64,000 nucleotides of DNA from Pseudonocardia sp. CNS-139 (GCA_001942415.1 MKJX01000174.1:1-64000); one strand, 5' to 3'; shown: positions 1-10,947, counted from the stretch's first letter. Notes: generated by a model from the sequence alone, not told the origin. Numbers and translations are program-made.

Positions 1-2097
1 CGTGCTGACCTGCCGGGTGCTGGCCCGCGGGTAGTGCGGCCCGGGCGGCACCCGGGTAGCCGGGGGTGGGCAGCGGTCCGCCGTTGGGGCCGGGGGTGGG
101 CACGCCGTTGCCGCCGCCCGGGTACGACCCGACGGGAGTGGGCTCGCGCACCGGCTCGATCTCCGGCGGCCAGGGCTCGCCGCGCTCGCGGGCGCGCTCG
201 GCGGGCGTCTGGATCGGCGGCTTGTCCGAGGGCGTGCGCTCGCCGAAGTCGTTGAACGCGGTGATCCGCGGCCGCTTCTCGACGGCCGAGAAGATCCGCT
301 CCAGGTCGTTCCTGGTGAGCGTCTCCTTCTGGAGCAGCTCGAACACGAGCTCGTCGAGCACGTCGCGGTAGGTGTTGAGGATCTCCCACGCCTCGGTGTG
401 CGCCGCCTCGATGAGCTTGCGCACCTCCTCGTCGATCTCGTGGGCGACCTCGAGCGAGTAGTCGGCCTGCGCGCCCATCGATCGGCCGAGGAACGGGTCG
501 CCCTGCTCGCGCCCGTAGCGGACGGCGCCCAGCCGCGCGCTCATGCCGTACTCGGTGACCATCGCCTTGGCGATCTTGGTGGCCTGGTCGATGTCGCTGG
601 ACGCACCCGTGGTGGGCTCGTGGAAGACGAGCTCCTCCGCGCTGCGCCCGCCCATCGCGAACACCAGCCGGGCGATCATCTCCGACCGCGTCATGAGGCC
701 CTTGTCGTCCTCCGGGACGACGAGCGCGTGGCCGCCGGTGCGCCCGCGCGGCAGGATCGTGAGCTTGTAGACCGGCTCCAGGTCGGGCATCGCCCACGCG
801 GCGAGCGCGTGGCCGCCCTCGTGGTAGGCCGTGATCTTCTTCTCCTGCTCGGAGATGATCTTCGACTTGCGCCGCGGCCCGCCGACCACCCGGTCGACCG
901 ACTCCTCCAGCGCCGCCGCCGTGATCAGCGTGCCGTTCTCGCGCGCGGTGAGCAGCGCGGCCTCGTTGATGACGTTGGCCAGGTCGGCGCCGGACATCCC
1001 GACGGTGCGCTTGGCCAGCCCGTCGAAGTCGACGTCCTGCGAGAACGGCTTGCCCTTCGCGTGGACGGCGAGGATCGCGCGCCGGCCCGCGAGGTCGGGC
1101 GCGCCCACGGGGATCTGCCGGTCGAACCGGCCCGGGCGCAGCAGCGCGGGGTCGAGGATGTCGGGCCGGTTGGTGGCCGCGATCAGGATGATGCCGCCGC
1201 GCGCGTCGAACCCGTCCATCTCGACGAGCAGCTGGTTGAGCGTCTGCTCGCGCTCGTCGTGGCCGCCGCCGAGGCCGGCGCCGCGCTGGCGGCCGACCGC
1301 GTCGATCTCGTCGACGAAGATGATGCAGGGGGCGTTCTGCTTGGCCTGCTCGAACAGGTCGCGCACCCGGGACGCGCCGACACCGACGAACATCTCGACG
1401 AAGTCGGAACCCGAGATCGAGTAGAACGGCACGCCCGCCTCGCCCGCGACCGCGCGCGCGAGGAGCGTCTTGCCGGTGCCGGGCGGGCCGTAGAGCAGCA
1501 CGCCCTTCGGGATCTTCGCGCCGAGCGCCTGGTAGCGGGCCGGGTTCTGCAGGAAGTCCTTGATCTCGTGCAGTTCCTCGACGGCCTCGTCGGCGCCCGC
1601 GACGTCGCCGAACGTGGTCTTCGGCATGTCCTTGCTGAGCTGCTTCGCGCGGGACTTGCCGAACGACATCACGCGGTTCCCGCCGCCCTGCGCGTTGTTC
1701 ATCATCCAGAACAGGATGAGCAGCACGAGGCCGAGCGGGATGAGGTAGATGAGCATCGTGACCAGGAACGAGTCCTGGCGCACCGCCGTGTTGAACGACG
1801 GGCGGTTGCCGGCGTCCTCCAGGGCCTGGACGATCGTGCCGGCCGTCTGGGCCGGGTACTGGGTGATGATCTGGGTGCTGCCCTCGACCGGCTGCGCGAG
1901 CGTCAGCCGCAGCCGCTGCTCCCGGTCCTCGATGAGGCGTCGGTGACGTTGCCCTGGTCGATCTGGGTCAGCGCGACGGACGTGGGCACCTGCGTGTAGC
2001 CGCGGGTGTCGTCGAACAGCACGCTGAACGTGAAGTAGACCAGGATCGCGGCGAGGATCCAGATCAGCGGGTTCCGGAGCAGGCGCTTGCGGTCCAT
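1..2097 (-). CDS. ftsH: ATP-dependent zinc metalloprotease FtsH (C-terminus off the left edge)
   Basis: Membrane-anchored AAA+ protease that degrades damaged or regulatory membrane and cytosolic proteins. The ATG at 2097 gives a short cytoplasmic tip and a membrane helix (about residues 9-27). A second helix follows near residue 115 (positions about 1700-1755). Walker A GPPGTGKT lies at about residue 205, Walker [10 protein letters not shown] follows, and the zinc motif HEGGH is near residue 425. The tail is Pro/Gly-rich and continues beyond position 1, so the protein is at least 698 residues. One base is missing near 1934 (reading VTDAS then IEDREQRL), which splits the open frame; restoring it gives a continuous FtsH. 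An essential or near-essential gene is unlikely to be broken, so this is probably a sequence error. Actinobacterial ftsH usually follows tilS-hpt; here a protease gene on the other strand lies between. Confidence 0.96.
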
Positions 2098-2443
2098 GCA
2101 GCTTCGGCCGTCGCGGCCTTCACCCTCCCTGGCGAGATTCTCCTGCGGAGACCCGGCGCAGCTGACTGACCGGCCCTGAGTCCGCCAGGATAGCGGTCCG
2201 GAGCCGGCACTGCGTCGTCGAGCCCGCATGCGCATCGCACTGCGGTGCGTGTCCGTTCAACGGCCGTACCGGAACGCGTGTTCCCGCTGCCGGTTCCGAT
2301 CCATCTCCGTTCGGTCCGTCGCCCCGGACCTGGCGGAAAGTGGGGGTATCCCGCACCGCGCGTGATCGTTAGACCGCCGAACGGGACGACGGACTTCGCA
2401 CACGTACGCCGCCGGCGGCGTCGGCGCTGGGGGGAAGAACTAC
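2098..2443. other. Intergenic region between divergent ftsH and protease gene
   Basis: About 346 bases without a gene. On the minus strand TATCCT at 2192-2187 is a good -10 candidate for ftsH, giving an untranslated leader of about 80 nt; I see no clear -35. I see no convincing promoter for the protease on the plus strand. The short open frames here have no recognisable product. Confidence 0.4.
2187..2192 (-). promoter_or_regulatory. Candidate -10 of ftsH
   Basis: TATCCT on the minus strand about 90 bases upstream of the ftsH ATG. The hexamer matches the actinobacterial vegetative consensus; no -35 is evident. Confidence 0.35.
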
Positions 2444-3384
2444 ATGAGGGTCAGGGCTCGTGGCCTGGCGGTTGCCGGTGCACTCGGTCTCGTCGCGGTC
2501 GGCGCGCTGGTCGCGCCCGCGGCGTTCGCGGCACCGGAGCAGACGCCGACCGTGTCGGACGCCGCCGACTGGGCGCCCGCCGCCACCGCCGCGATCCGGC
2601 CCGGCGTCGTCACCGAGACCGCGGGTGGCGGGGCATGCACCAGCAACTTCGTCTTCGCCTCGACCGGGTGTTCATCGGGCAGGCCGCGCACTGCGCCGGG
2701 ACCGGCACTGCCACCGAGACCGACGGCTGCGACTCGGGCACCGGCCCGGTCGGCACCCCCGTCACGATCCAGGCGGCCGACGGCACCGAGCGCGCCGGCA
2801 CGCTCGCCTACAGCTCCTGGGTCACGATGCAGGAGATCGGCGAGACCGACCCCGACACCTGCGCCTACAACGACTTCGCGCTGGTCGAGATCGACCCGGC
2901 CGACATCGGTGACGTCAACCCGTCCATCCCGGTGTTCGGCGGCCCCAGCGGGGTCGACGCCGACGGCGTGGCGACCGGCGAGCTCGTCTACAGCTACGGC
3001 AACTCGCCGCTGCGCCTGGGCATCGCGGCGCTGAGCCCGAAGGTCGGGATCGCCGCCTCCGAGGTCGGCGGCGGGCGCAGCCACGAGGTCTACACGCTCA
3101 CGCCCGGCGTGCCCGGCGACTCGGGCAGCGCGTTCCTCGACGCGCAGGGCGAGGCCATCGGCGTGCTCTCGACGCTGAACATCGCCCCGCTCCCGGCCAG
3201 CAACGGCCTGGCCGACCTCGCGCTGGCCCTCGACTACGCCGGCACCCACGGCGACCTGGGCACGATCGAGCTGGTCCGGGGCACCGAGCCGTTCACCGCG
3301 GTGCCCGACGGCGTCCCGGCGAGCCTGTCGACCGTGCCGGTCCTGCCCGCGCTGCCCGCGCTGCCGCTGCCCCTTCTCGGCTGA
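2444..3384 (+). CDS. Secreted trypsin-like (S1 family) serine protease
   Basis: Predicted extracellular serine endopeptidase of about 313 residues. The ATG at 2444 starts a classical Sec signal peptide with charged start and hydrophobic core, with likely cleavage after AFA at residue 29. The triad is visible after correction: His83 in AAHC, Asp144 in YNDFALVE, Ser227 in GDSG. The C-terminus is a short Pro/Leu-rich tail ending PLPLLG. One base is missing near 2664 between the signal/N-terminal part and the His motif, so two overlapping frames must be joined. Whether it has a separate pro-region is unclear. It sits alone on the plus strand between hpt and ftsH and shares a bidirectional terminator with hpt. 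Substrate unknown. Confidence 0.85.
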
Positions 3385-3406
3385 GAGCTGTCCGCTCCCC
3401 GTACGT

Positions 3407-3444
3407 GCGAACGGCGCGTTCCGACCCGGGAGCGCGCCGTTCGC
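3407..3444. terminator. Bidirectional terminator between protease gene and hpt
   Basis: Perfect 12-bp inverted repeat, GCGAACGGCGCG (3407-3418) and CGCGCCGTTCGC (3433-3444), with a 14-nt loop. It lies between the convergent stop codons at 3384 and 3460. There is no long U-run, as is usual in actinobacteria. Confidence 0.75.
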
Positions 3445-3459
3445 GACGTGCGTACAGAG

Positions 3460-4038
3460 CTAGGCGTAGACGCTCGGCGAGAGGGTGCCGATGAACGGCA
3501 GGTCGCGGTAGCGCTCGGCGTAGTCGAGGCCGTAGCCGACGACGAACTCGTTGGGGATGTCGAACCCCACGTACTTCACCGGGACGTCGACCTTCACCGC
3601 GTCGGGCTTGCGCAGCAGCGTGCAGACCTGCAGCGACGCGGGCTGGCGCGACTCCAGGTTCTTCAGCAGCCAGGACAGCGTGAGCCCGGAGTCGATGATG
3701 TCCTCGACGATCAGCACGTGCCGGCCGGCGATGTCCCGGTCGAGGTCCTTGAGGATCCGCACCACACCCGATGACGAGGTGGACGAGCCGTAGGAGCTGA
3801 CGGCCATGAACTCCAGCTGCACGGGCAGCGGGAGGGCGCGGGCGAGGTCCGTCATGAACATGACGGCGCCCTTGAGCACCCCGACCAGCAGCAGGTCGGA
3901 GCGGCCGGACCGGCCGGGCCCGCCGGACTCCCCGCAGTCGGCGGCGTAGTCGGCGCCGATCTGCTCGGCCAGCTCCGCCGTCTTCTCACGGATCGCCTGC
4001 TCGGTGACCAGCGTCGAGGCGATGTCCCCGTCGTACAC
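3460..4038 (-). CDS. hpt: Hypoxanthine phosphoribosyltransferase
   Basis: Purine salvage enzyme transferring phosphoribose from PRPP to hypoxanthine (and usually guanine); cytosolic, 192 residues, the normal size. The PRPP loop [13 protein letters not shown] is at about residues 107-119, and the LVVGV-type and [13 protein letters not shown] segments of the family are present. The start is GTG at 4038, preceded by AGGAGG with 9-nt spacing; an upstream in-frame extension to 4158 overlaps the tilS end and has no family similarity. It follows tilS by 31 bases, so the two are probably cotranscribed, the usual tilS-hpt arrangement. The frame is intact. Confidence 0.95.
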   Translation of the reverse strand: MYDGDIASTLVTEQAIREKTAELAEQIGADYAADCGESGGPGRSGRSDLLLVGVLKGAVMFMTDLARALPLPVQLEFMAVSSYGSSTSSSGVVRILKDLDRDIAGRHVLIVEDIIDSGLTLSWLLKNLESRQPASLQVCTLLRKPDAVKVDVPVKYVGFDIPNEFVVGYGLDYAERYRDLPFIGTLSPSVYA

Positions 4039-4069
4039 GGCGGTCTTCCTCCTGCGGGCGATGCCGGAC

Positions 4070-5044
4070 CTAACGCGCTGGCCAGCGCACCGGCCGCAGC
4101 GAGAGCCTGCCACGCGCGCGCACCAGCTCCAACCCGCCGGGCAGCGCGACGCCGCCACGATCGGGGCCCCGACCTGCGAGAACGTCGGCGCCCCGAAGGT
4201 GGCTTTCGGTGAGCCCGGTCACGCTGCGGCCGGTCAGCCAGGCGCGCAGCACCCGGCGCCGGACGGCCGGGACAACTCCGGCGAGCGGCTCCAGCAGCAG
4301 CTCCCCGTCCGGGGCCGTGACCGCGGCGAGGGTGCCGGCGGCCAGCTCGTCCAGCGCGTCGCCGTCCTCGCGCAGCTGCGCGGCGGTGCGGGCCAGCGCC
4401 TCGGCCACCCCACCGGACAGGACGTCCTCCAGCAGCGGGAGCACCTCGTGGCGCAGCCGCACCCGGGTGAAGCGGGGGTCGGTGTTGTGCGGGTCGTCCC
4501 AGACCGGCAGGCCGAGCTCCGCGCACGCGGCCCGGGACACCGCGCGGCGCACGCCGAGCAGCGGACGCAGCCACGGCTCGTCCCACGTGCGCATCCCGGC
4601 GATCGAGCGCGGGCCGGACCCGCGGCCGAGCCCGAGCAGCACGGTCTCGGCCTGGTCGTCGAGGGTGTGGCCGAGCAGCACGGGGCTGTGCTCGTCGGGA
4701 CGGGCGGCGCGCAGCGCGGCGTGGCGGGCCCGCCGGGCCGCCGCCTCCACCCCGCCGGCCCCGAGCACGTCGACGCGGTGCACGGCGGCGACCGCGCCGA
4801 GCCCGGCCAGCAGCTCCGCGACGATCTGGGCCTGCTTGGCCGAGCCCGGCTGCAGCCCGTGGTCGACGACGGCCGCGTGCACCTCCCCCGGCCGGACGGC
4901 CAGCGCGGCCGCGGCGAGCGCGACCGAGTCGGCCCCGCCCGAGCACGCGACGAGCACGGGTGCCGCGCCGTACGGGTCGGGCAGGGCCGCGAGCGCGGCC
5001 CGGACGGCCCTGCGGACCTCCGCCGCGGCGAGCCCGTCGGCCAC
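4070..5044 (-). CDS. tilS: tRNA(Ile)-lysidine synthase TilS
   Basis: Modifies C34 of the AUA-reading tRNA-Ile to lysidine using lysine and ATP; essential for decoding. The PP-loop motif [10 protein letters not shown] is at about residues 33-42, followed by [25 protein letters not shown] and the RPLL segment, all N-type PP-loop ATPase hallmarks. At 324 residues it is of the shorter actinobacterial type. The GTG at 5044 lies 5 bases after the stop of the upstream metalloprotease gene, which decides the start and implies translational coupling. Intact frame. Confidence 0.93.
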   Translation of the reverse strand: MADGLAAAEVRRAVRAALAALPDPYGAAPVLVACSGGADSVALAAAALAVRPGEVHAAVVDHGLQPGSAKQAQIVAELLAGLGAVAAVHRVDVLGAGGVEAAARRARHAALRAARPDEHSPVLLGHTLDDQAETVLLGLGRGSGPRSIAGMRTWDEPWLRPLLGVRRAVSRAACAELGLPVWDDPHNTDPRFTRVRLRHEVLPLLEDVLSGGVAEALARTAAQLREDGDALDELAAGTLAAVTAPDGELLLEPLAGVVPAVRRRVLRAWLTGRSVTGLTESHLRGADVLAGRGPDRGGVALPGGLELVRARGRLSLRPVRWPAR

Positions 5045-5049
5045 GGGCG

Positions 5050-6125
5050 TCAGCCGAGCACGCGGCGCAGCCAGGCGCCGGGGTCGGACAGCTCGCTGCG
5101 GGTCGGGAGCGTCTCCGGGCTCTCCCAGACGCGGTTGAACCCGTCCATCCCGGCGGCCAGCACGACGTGGCCGGTGAACGCCGAGCCGACGGCGTACTGG
5201 CGGACCTTGGCCTCCACCCCGAGCAGCGCGCGCAGCACCCGGTCGACCAGGCCGCCGCCGCGGCGGCGGGCGGTGAAGCGGCGCCGGATCGTCGCGACGC
5301 TCGGCACGACCTGCGGTCCGGCCGCGTCCATGACGTGGTCGGCGTGGCCCTCCAGCAGCGTGGTGAGCGCGAGCAGCCGGTCGAGCACCGCGCGCTGCTC
5401 CGGGCCCTGCAGCAGCTCCACGATCGCCAGCGAGTCGCCGCCGGTGGCGCGCACCGAGCGCAGCACCTCCGGGAGCCGGTCGAGCACGGCGCTGCGCTCC
5501 GTGCCCTGGGTGATCGACAGGAAGCGGCCGACCTCCTCGGCGAAGTAGCCGCGCAGCCACGGCACCGCGGTGAACTGGAGCCGGTGGGTGGCCTCGTGCA
5601 GGCAGACCCACAGCCCGAAGTCGGTGGACGGGACGTCCAGCGCGTGCTGGGCGGCGTGCACGTTGGGGGCCACGAGCAGCAGCCGCCCGTCCCCGGACGG
5701 GCCGCCGAACGGGTCGTACTGGCCGAGCACCCGCCCGCCGAGGTAGGCGACGACCCCGCCGACCTGCAGGCCCGCCGTGCGCGCGGTGACCGCACGGGCC
5801 ACCCGGGAGACGGCCGGCAGCTGCGCCTCGGACGTGAGCGCGGCCATGCTCGTGACGGCCGCGGCCGCCCAGCCCGGCCGGTCGACGACGTCGGCCGGGA
5901 GCAGCGGCAGCCCGTGGCCGAGCCCGGTGATGTCGCGGACGTGCCCCTCCGCCACGGTGGCGTCCGCCCGCAGCTGCGCCACCAGTCCGGCGGCGTCGTC
6001 GAGCGTGGTGACCGGGCCCGGCTGCATCAGCTTGGCGGCGGTCCGGCGGGCCAGGTCCCAGTCGACCGGCAGGCCGCGCTCCAGGTCGGGCGGGCCGGTG
6101 GGACGTGGTCGGTCGCGTACGGCAC
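5050..6125 (-). CDS. DUF2342 zinc-dependent metalloprotease
   Basis: Actinobacterial DUF2342 family protein (annotated as zinc-dependent metalloprotease or F420-biosynthesis-associated protein), about 358 residues. HEATH near residue 176, inside LHEATHRLQF, is the HExxH zinc site. The family's substrate is not known. I chose GTG at 6125 because TAGCGT at 6138-6133 lies exactly 7 bases upstream (leaderless promoter), and the resulting N-terminus VPYATDHVP resembles what I expect of the family. Reaching it requires one missing base near 6090 between ATDHV and PTGPPDLE; if that indel is not real, the protein would start later, at ATG 6027. The gene lies directly upstream of tilS, a conserved actinobacterial order. 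Confidence 0.82.
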
Positions 6126-6132
6126 CCGTCCC

Positions 6133-6138
6133 ACGCTA
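6133..6138 (-). promoter_or_regulatory. -10 of the metalloprotease-tilS-hpt unit (leaderless)
   Basis: TAGCGT on the minus strand, 7 bases before GTG 6125. The spacing fits a transcript starting at the start codon. Confidence 0.55.
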
Positions 6139-6179
6139 CGCATCGAACGGCCGGGTTCCCAGGTCCCCGGGTGCGCTGG

Positions 6180-7734
6180 TCAGCGGCAACCGCAGCGGCT
6201 CAGGGCGGCGACCATCGCGTCCTGCCGCGGGCGGACGGTCCCGGCGGACGCCCCGTTGGACATGAACGCGAAGACGAGCAGCCGCCCGTCGCGTCGGTGA
6301 CCACGCCGGCCAGGCTGGAGATGCCGGTCAGGGTGCCGGTCTTGGCGCGCGCCACCCCGCGGCCCGCGGCGCTGGCGCCGTCCCGGGCGAACCGGTCGTC
6401 CAGGGTGCCGTCGCCGCCCGCGACCGGCAGGCCGGTGAGGATCGGGCGCAGGAACTGGGTGTCGAGCGGGCCCTGCGCCGGCGCGGCGATCGCGGCGAGC
6501 AACGCGCCGAGCAGCCGGGCGGGCACACGGTTCTGCGTGGAGAGGCCGCTGCCGTCCACCATGACGGCGCCGGCCGGGTCGAACCCGGCCTGCGCGAGCG
6601 CGGCGATCGTCTCCTGCGCGGCCCCGGCGAACGACGGCTCCCCGTCGCGGGCGATCGCGACCTCCCGGGCGAGCGTCTCGGCCAGCACGTTGTCCGAGCT
6701 GCGCATGACGTGCTCGACCAGCTCGGAGACCGGCGCGGACGCCACCGCGCCGAGGCTGCGCGCGCCGGGCGCGGCGGTGCCCTCGGCGACGAGGTCGGGG
6801 TCGGCGCCCAGCGCCTCGGCCAGCGCCCGGCCCGCGGCCAGCGCCGGGTTCTGCACCCGCGGGCTGTTCTGCTCGGTCGGGTCGGTGCGCCCGGCGTCCA
6901 GCATCACCGGCTCGATGGACGTGACGAAACCGGCGGCGACGTCGGCCGGGTTCCAGCTCGGCGCGAACGCCGGGCCCTGGTAGCGGCTGACGTCCACGAG
7001 CACCCGCCGCACCGGCTCGCGGACGGCCTTCCGCACCTCGTCGGCCAGGTCGGACACGCGGGCGGGCGAGGGGTAGAGGCTCTGCGCGGGGTCCGGGAGC
7101 GCGGTGAGCGTCGGGTCGCCGCCGCCGACGAGCACGACGTGTCCGGGTCCGGCCCGGCCACCACACGCGTGACGAACGTGTCGGTCGGGTTGAGCGTGAG
7201 CAGCGCGGCCGTCGCGGTGAGCAGCTTGCCCGTGGACGCCGGGGTCAGCGCGCGCTCGGGCGTGTGGCCCCACAGCTCGCGTCCGGTGGCCGGGTCGACG
7301 ACCACCCCGGCGAACCGGCCCGGCATGTCGACGGCCGGCTGGTCGAGCGCGTCGCCGAGGCCAGCGCCGGTGGGCAGCGGCGCGTCGGCCGCCAGCGGAC
7401 CGAGCACCGCGCGTGGCACCGGGGGCGCGGCCGGCGCGGCGTCCGCCTCGGCGAGCCCGAGCCGCTGCACGAGCGACGGGCCGCTGAGCGCCACCGCCCC
7501 GCCGGAAGCCGCCGCGACCATGAGCACGACCAGAACCGTGATCGCCCGGCGCGCACCGCGACCGGGTAGTTGCAGCGTGTCACCGATTCGTCGCCCGAAG
7601 CCCACGCCGCGCCTCCCCACCTCGTCCAGGCGCGCGAGGCGCGCATCGTCACGTCGGCCGGTCGCCACCGACCCGGGACGGTCCACCACACTAGAGGCAG
7701 GCGCCGGAGCCGGTCGCCCGACCGGTACCGGCAC
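6180..7734 (-). CDS. dacB: D-alanyl-D-alanine carboxypeptidase/endopeptidase (PBP4 family)
   Basis: Low-molecular-weight penicillin-binding protein trimming or cleaving peptidoglycan cross-links outside the membrane; about 518 residues from the GTG at 7734. An N-terminal anchor ([15 protein letters not shown]) precedes the catalytic domain. S-x-x-K (ASTGK) is near residue 165, SDN near 345 and KTG near 463; the long gap between the first two is the inserted domain typical of PBP4. One base is missing near 7145 (after AGPDPD) and another near 6289 (after VVTDA). GTG 7620 is an alternative start giving a shorter cytoplasmic tail; I cannot decide between them. The gene is divergent from ppa, and dacB next to the metalloprotease-tilS unit is usual in actinobacteria. 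Confidence 0.9.
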
Positions 7735-7783
7735 CCTCGAACCCTCAGCAACTCAACGAGCGAGCACGAGCAGGAGAGCGCCA

Positions 7784-8274
7784 GTGGACTTCGACGCACC
7801 ATCGAGATCCCGAAGGGCGGCCGCAACAAGTACGAGGTGGACCACCGCACGGGACGCATCCGCCTGGACCGGACGCTGTTCACCGCCACCCAGTACCCGG
7901 CCGACTACGGGTTCATCGAGGAGACCCTCGGGGAGGACGGTGACCCGCTCGACGCGCTGGTGCTCGTGCAGGAGCCGACCTTCCCCGGCTGCCTGATCCG
8001 CGCCCGCGCGATCGGGATGTTCCGCATGAAGGACGAGAAGGGCGGGGACGACAAGGTCCTCTGCGTCCCGAGCGACGACCCGCGCCAGGAGCACCTGCGC
8101 GACATCCACCACCTGCCGGAGTTCGACCGGGCCGAGATCCAGCACTTCTTCGAGATCTACAAGACCCTCGAACCGGGCAAGAGCGTGGAGGGTGCCACCT
8201 GGGTGGGCCGGGCCGACGCCGAGCGCGAGATCAAGGCGTCGTGGCAGCGGGCGAAGGACCACCCGCTGCACTGA
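7784..8274 (+). CDS. ppa: Inorganic pyrophosphatase
   Basis: Family I soluble pyrophosphatase hydrolysing PPi to phosphate, pulling biosynthetic reactions forward. It has 163 residues, the normal bacterial length. Visible family segments are [22 protein letters not shown], the signature [11 protein letters not shown] and the [14 protein letters not shown] metal-binding region. The start is GTG 7784 with AGGAG 7 bases upstream. One base is missing near 7797, within the first six codons (VDFDA then TIEIPK), which would silence an essential gene and so is most likely a sequence error. Confidence 0.94.
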
Positions 8275-8277
8275 GCA

Positions 8278-10067
8278 TCACCCGGGGCGCGCACCTGCGT
8301 CCGGCTCGCCGCCGGGCCGGGCCTCGCGCGGGATCGTCACCGGCGTCGCCGACGGGTGCAGCGTCTCGATCGGGTCCGGACCGGGCCCGTTCCGCGCGGC
8401 CCGCTCGGCGGCGTCCTCCCCGGCGCGCTGGTCCTCGGCGCGCTGGGCTTCCACTCCGGACTGGGTGCGCAGCGGCACCTCCCGCATCATCAGCACCGCG
8501 ACCAGCCCGAGCACGAGCACGGCGGCCGCCGAGAGGAACACCACGCCCATCGCGTCCGCGAACCCGTCGAGGATCGGGCGGGCCAGCACCGGATCGGCCC
8601 CGGCCAGGAACGACGAGTCGTCCAGCGAGACGGTCCCGCCGCCCTGCAGCGCGCCGAGGATCGGCGCGTTGGACGGGTTCGCGGCCGTCCGGGGGTCGGC
8701 CAGCGCGGCCTGGAACGGTGCCGTGCCGGCGGCGGCCCGGAAGCCCTCGGCCACGTACGTCGCGACCGTCCCGAACAGCAGCGACAGGAACACCGCGGTG
8801 CCGAGGGTGCCGCCCATCTGCCGGAAGAACGTCGCCGAGGCCGTCGCGACGCCCATGTCGCGGGGCGGCATCGCGTTCTGGACGGCGAGCGTGAGCGGCT
8901 GCATGTTGGCGCCCAGCCCCCACCCGACCACCAGCATCAGCAGCGCGACCTGCCAGTACGGGGTGTCGACGCCGATCAGCGACAGCGCCCGATCCCGGCG
9001 ATCATGAGGCTGGTGCCGATCACGGGCCACACCTTGTAGCGCCCGGTGCGTGAGATGAGCTGGCCCGACAGCACCGACATGGACATGATGCCGAGCACCA
9101 GCGGCAGCGTCTGCAGCCCGGCCTGCGTCGGCGACGAGCCCTTGACGATCTGCAGGTACAGCGGCAGCAGCGCCAGCGCGCCGAACATCCCGGTGCCGAC
9201 GACGAACCCGGCGAGCGAGCCCCAGCCGAAGACGCCGTTGCGGAAGAACCGCAGCGGCAGCAGCGCGTCCTCGCCGATGTGCCGCTCGGCCAGCAGGAAC
9301 GCCACGATCCCGACGAGGCCCAGCGCGTAGCAGGCCAGCGCCGGCGGCGACCCCCAGCCCCAGGCCCGGCCCTGCTCGGCGACGATCAGCAGCGGCACCA
9401 GCCCGACCGCGAGCGCCAGCGCGCCCGGCCAGTCGATCCGGTGCTCCCGGCGGGTGTGCGGGATGTTGAGCACCCGGGAGACGACCGCCAGCGCGACGAT
9501 CCCGAGCGGCACGTTCACCAGGAAGACCCATCGCCACCCGGCGATGCCGAGGATCTCCGGCTGCCCGGCGAAGAACCCGCCCGCGACCGGCCCGAGCACG
9601 CTCGACGTGCCGAAGACGGCGACGAAGTAGCCCTGGTAGCGGGCCCGTTCGCGGGGCGCGACGACGTCGCCGATGATCGTCAGGGCCAGCGAGAACAGGC
9701 CGCCCGCGCCGAGCCCCTGGAGCCCGCGGAACGCCGCGAGCTGGTACATCGACGTCGCGAAGGCCGACGCCGCCGACCCCACCACGAAGATCGAGATCGC
9801 GGCGAGGAAGAACGGCTTGCGCCCGTAGATGTCGGAGAGCTTGCCGTAGAGCGGCGTCGAGATCGTGGCCGTGATCAGGTAGGCGGTGGTGGCCCAGGCC
9901 TGCAGGCTCAGCCCGTGCAGGTCGTCGGCGATGGTCCGGATCGCGGTCGAGACGATCGTCTGGTCGAGCGCGGCCAGGAACATGCCGATCATCAGGCCGC
10001 CGAAGATCGTGAGGATCTGCCGGTGGCTGAGCGGGCCGTCCGCGGGCGGTGCGGCGGGCGCGGACAT
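8278..10067 (-). CDS. DHA2-family MFS drug exporter (EmrB/QacA type)
   Basis: Proton-driven multidrug exporter, about 596 residues with roughly 14 membrane helices. The N-terminal half has ALDQTIVSTA and YGKLSDIYGRKP (motif A), and helix 5 has the antiporter motif region around SVLGPVAGG. A hydrophilic C-terminal tail of about 55 residues follows the last helix. The start is ATG 10067 behind a strong GGAGGAGG. One base is missing near 8990 (IAGIGR to RALSLIG). The gene lies 14 bases downstream of a MarR-type regulator on the same strand, the classic regulator-exporter pair, so it is probably derepressed by its own drug substrates. Substrate unknown. Confidence 0.9.
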
Positions 10068-10081
10068 GGGCCCCTCCTCCG

Positions 10082-10567
10082 TCAGCTGCCGCCGGAGTCC
10101 GGCACGGCCCTGGACCTGTGGTAGTTCTCGAACGCGCCGGCGAACCGGGTGAGCAGGTCGACGAACGACCTGCGGTCGCCCTCGGGCCAGCCGCCGAGCA
10201 TGTCGGCGATGCTCTCGATCCGTACCCGCCGGTTCTCCTCGAACACCCGCTTTCCCTCCGCGGTGGCGGCCAGCAGGGTGGCCCGCCCGTCCACGGGGTC
10301 GGCGGTGCGCTCGACGAGCCCGAGACGCACGAGGTGGCCGATCTGGCGGCTGATCGTGGACGGGTCGGAGTGCACGGCCTCGGCGAGCGCCCCGGCGCGG
10401 CGCGGCCCGTCCTTCACGAGGTGGACGAGCAGCAGGTAGGTCGCGCGCTCGACCGCGTCCGGGTGCTCCGCCTGGTACTGCGCCTGTTTGCGCTCGACCA
10501 GCCGGACGAGCCGCATGAGCTGGTTCCCGACCTCGTCGGCGATGGCGAGCTCGGCTTCGGACGGCAC
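10082..10567 (-). CDS. MarR-family transcriptional regulator
   Basis: Winged-helix repressor of 161 residues. The DNA-binding part includes SDPSTISRQIGHLVRLGLV followed by the wing DPVDGRATLLAAT, the strongest MarR signature. GTG 10567 is preceded by AGGAG with 7-nt spacing; the longer open frame upstream lacks similarity. First gene of a two-gene operon with the MFS exporter, suggesting local and autoregulatory repression. An imperfect dyad sits about 40 bases upstream. Confidence 0.9.
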   Translation of the reverse strand: MPSEAELAIADEVGNQLMRLVRLVERKQAQYQAEHPDAVERATYLLLVHLVKDGPRRAGALAEAVHSDPSTISRQIGHLVRLGLVERTADPVDGRATLLAATAEGKRVFEENRRVRIESIADMLGGWPEGDRRSFVDLLTRFAGAFENYHRSRAVPDSGGS

Positions 10568-10599
10568 GGCGGGACTCCTGGATGTCGTGCGGGGCAAGC

Positions 10600-10617
10600 A
10601 GTTGACCTGTGCAAGCT
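10600..10617. promoter_or_regulatory. Candidate MarR operator
   Basis: Imperfect dyad AGTTGAC-CT-GTGCAAGCT upstream of the marR start. Its TTG...CAA halves resemble MarR boxes found before MarR-exporter operons; assignment is inferred from position. Confidence 0.4.
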
Positions 10618-10680
10618 TCTTCCCGCCGGCGCACGTCGGCAACCCGGCCCGGTGTGACGTGTCCAGGCCCGGTGACGGGG

Positions 10681-10947
10681 TCACACGAGCGCGGCGTACC
10701 CGGCCGGGGTGAGGCGGGCCGGCATGAACGGCCGGGCCGGGTCCGGCGGGCGCAGCAGCCCCGCGGCGACGAGCCGCCGCCCGGCCGCGGAGTCCGCGCA
10801 GGCCAGGCCGTCGATCAGGAGCAGCGGCTGCCATCCGCAGCCGAGCGCGCACCGCCCGGCGGCCACCGCGCGCAGTACCGCACGGTCCCGGGCGCTCAGC
10901 TCCGTCGGCTCCCCGCTCGCGTCGGTGGACGATCCCGTGCCCGGCAT
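10681..10947 (-). CDS. Small hypothetical protein (88 aa)
   Basis: Unrecognised protein of 88 residues from ATG 10947, which has a GAGG-rich ribosome site upstream. It has no signal peptide or membrane helix. The middle (LSARDRAVLRAVAAGRC) and the end (ARLTPAGYAALV) look like small helical or winged-helix segments, and there are two close cysteines in CALGC. It stands alone between the marR unit and the thiolase. The start and the reality of the gene are moderately secure: codon use looks coding, and no other frame is better. Confidence 0.5.
   Translation of the reverse strand: MPGTGSSTDASGEPTELSARDRAVLRAVAAGRCALGCGWQPLLLIDGLACADSAAGRRLVAAGLLRPPDPARPFMPARLTPAGYAALV

Noticed and set aside
398-1999. 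533-codon open frame on the plus strand opposite ftsH
   Set aside because: Mirror frame of a GC-rich gene: Arg/Ala/Asp-Val-rich composition without any motif, while the minus strand holds a clear FtsH.
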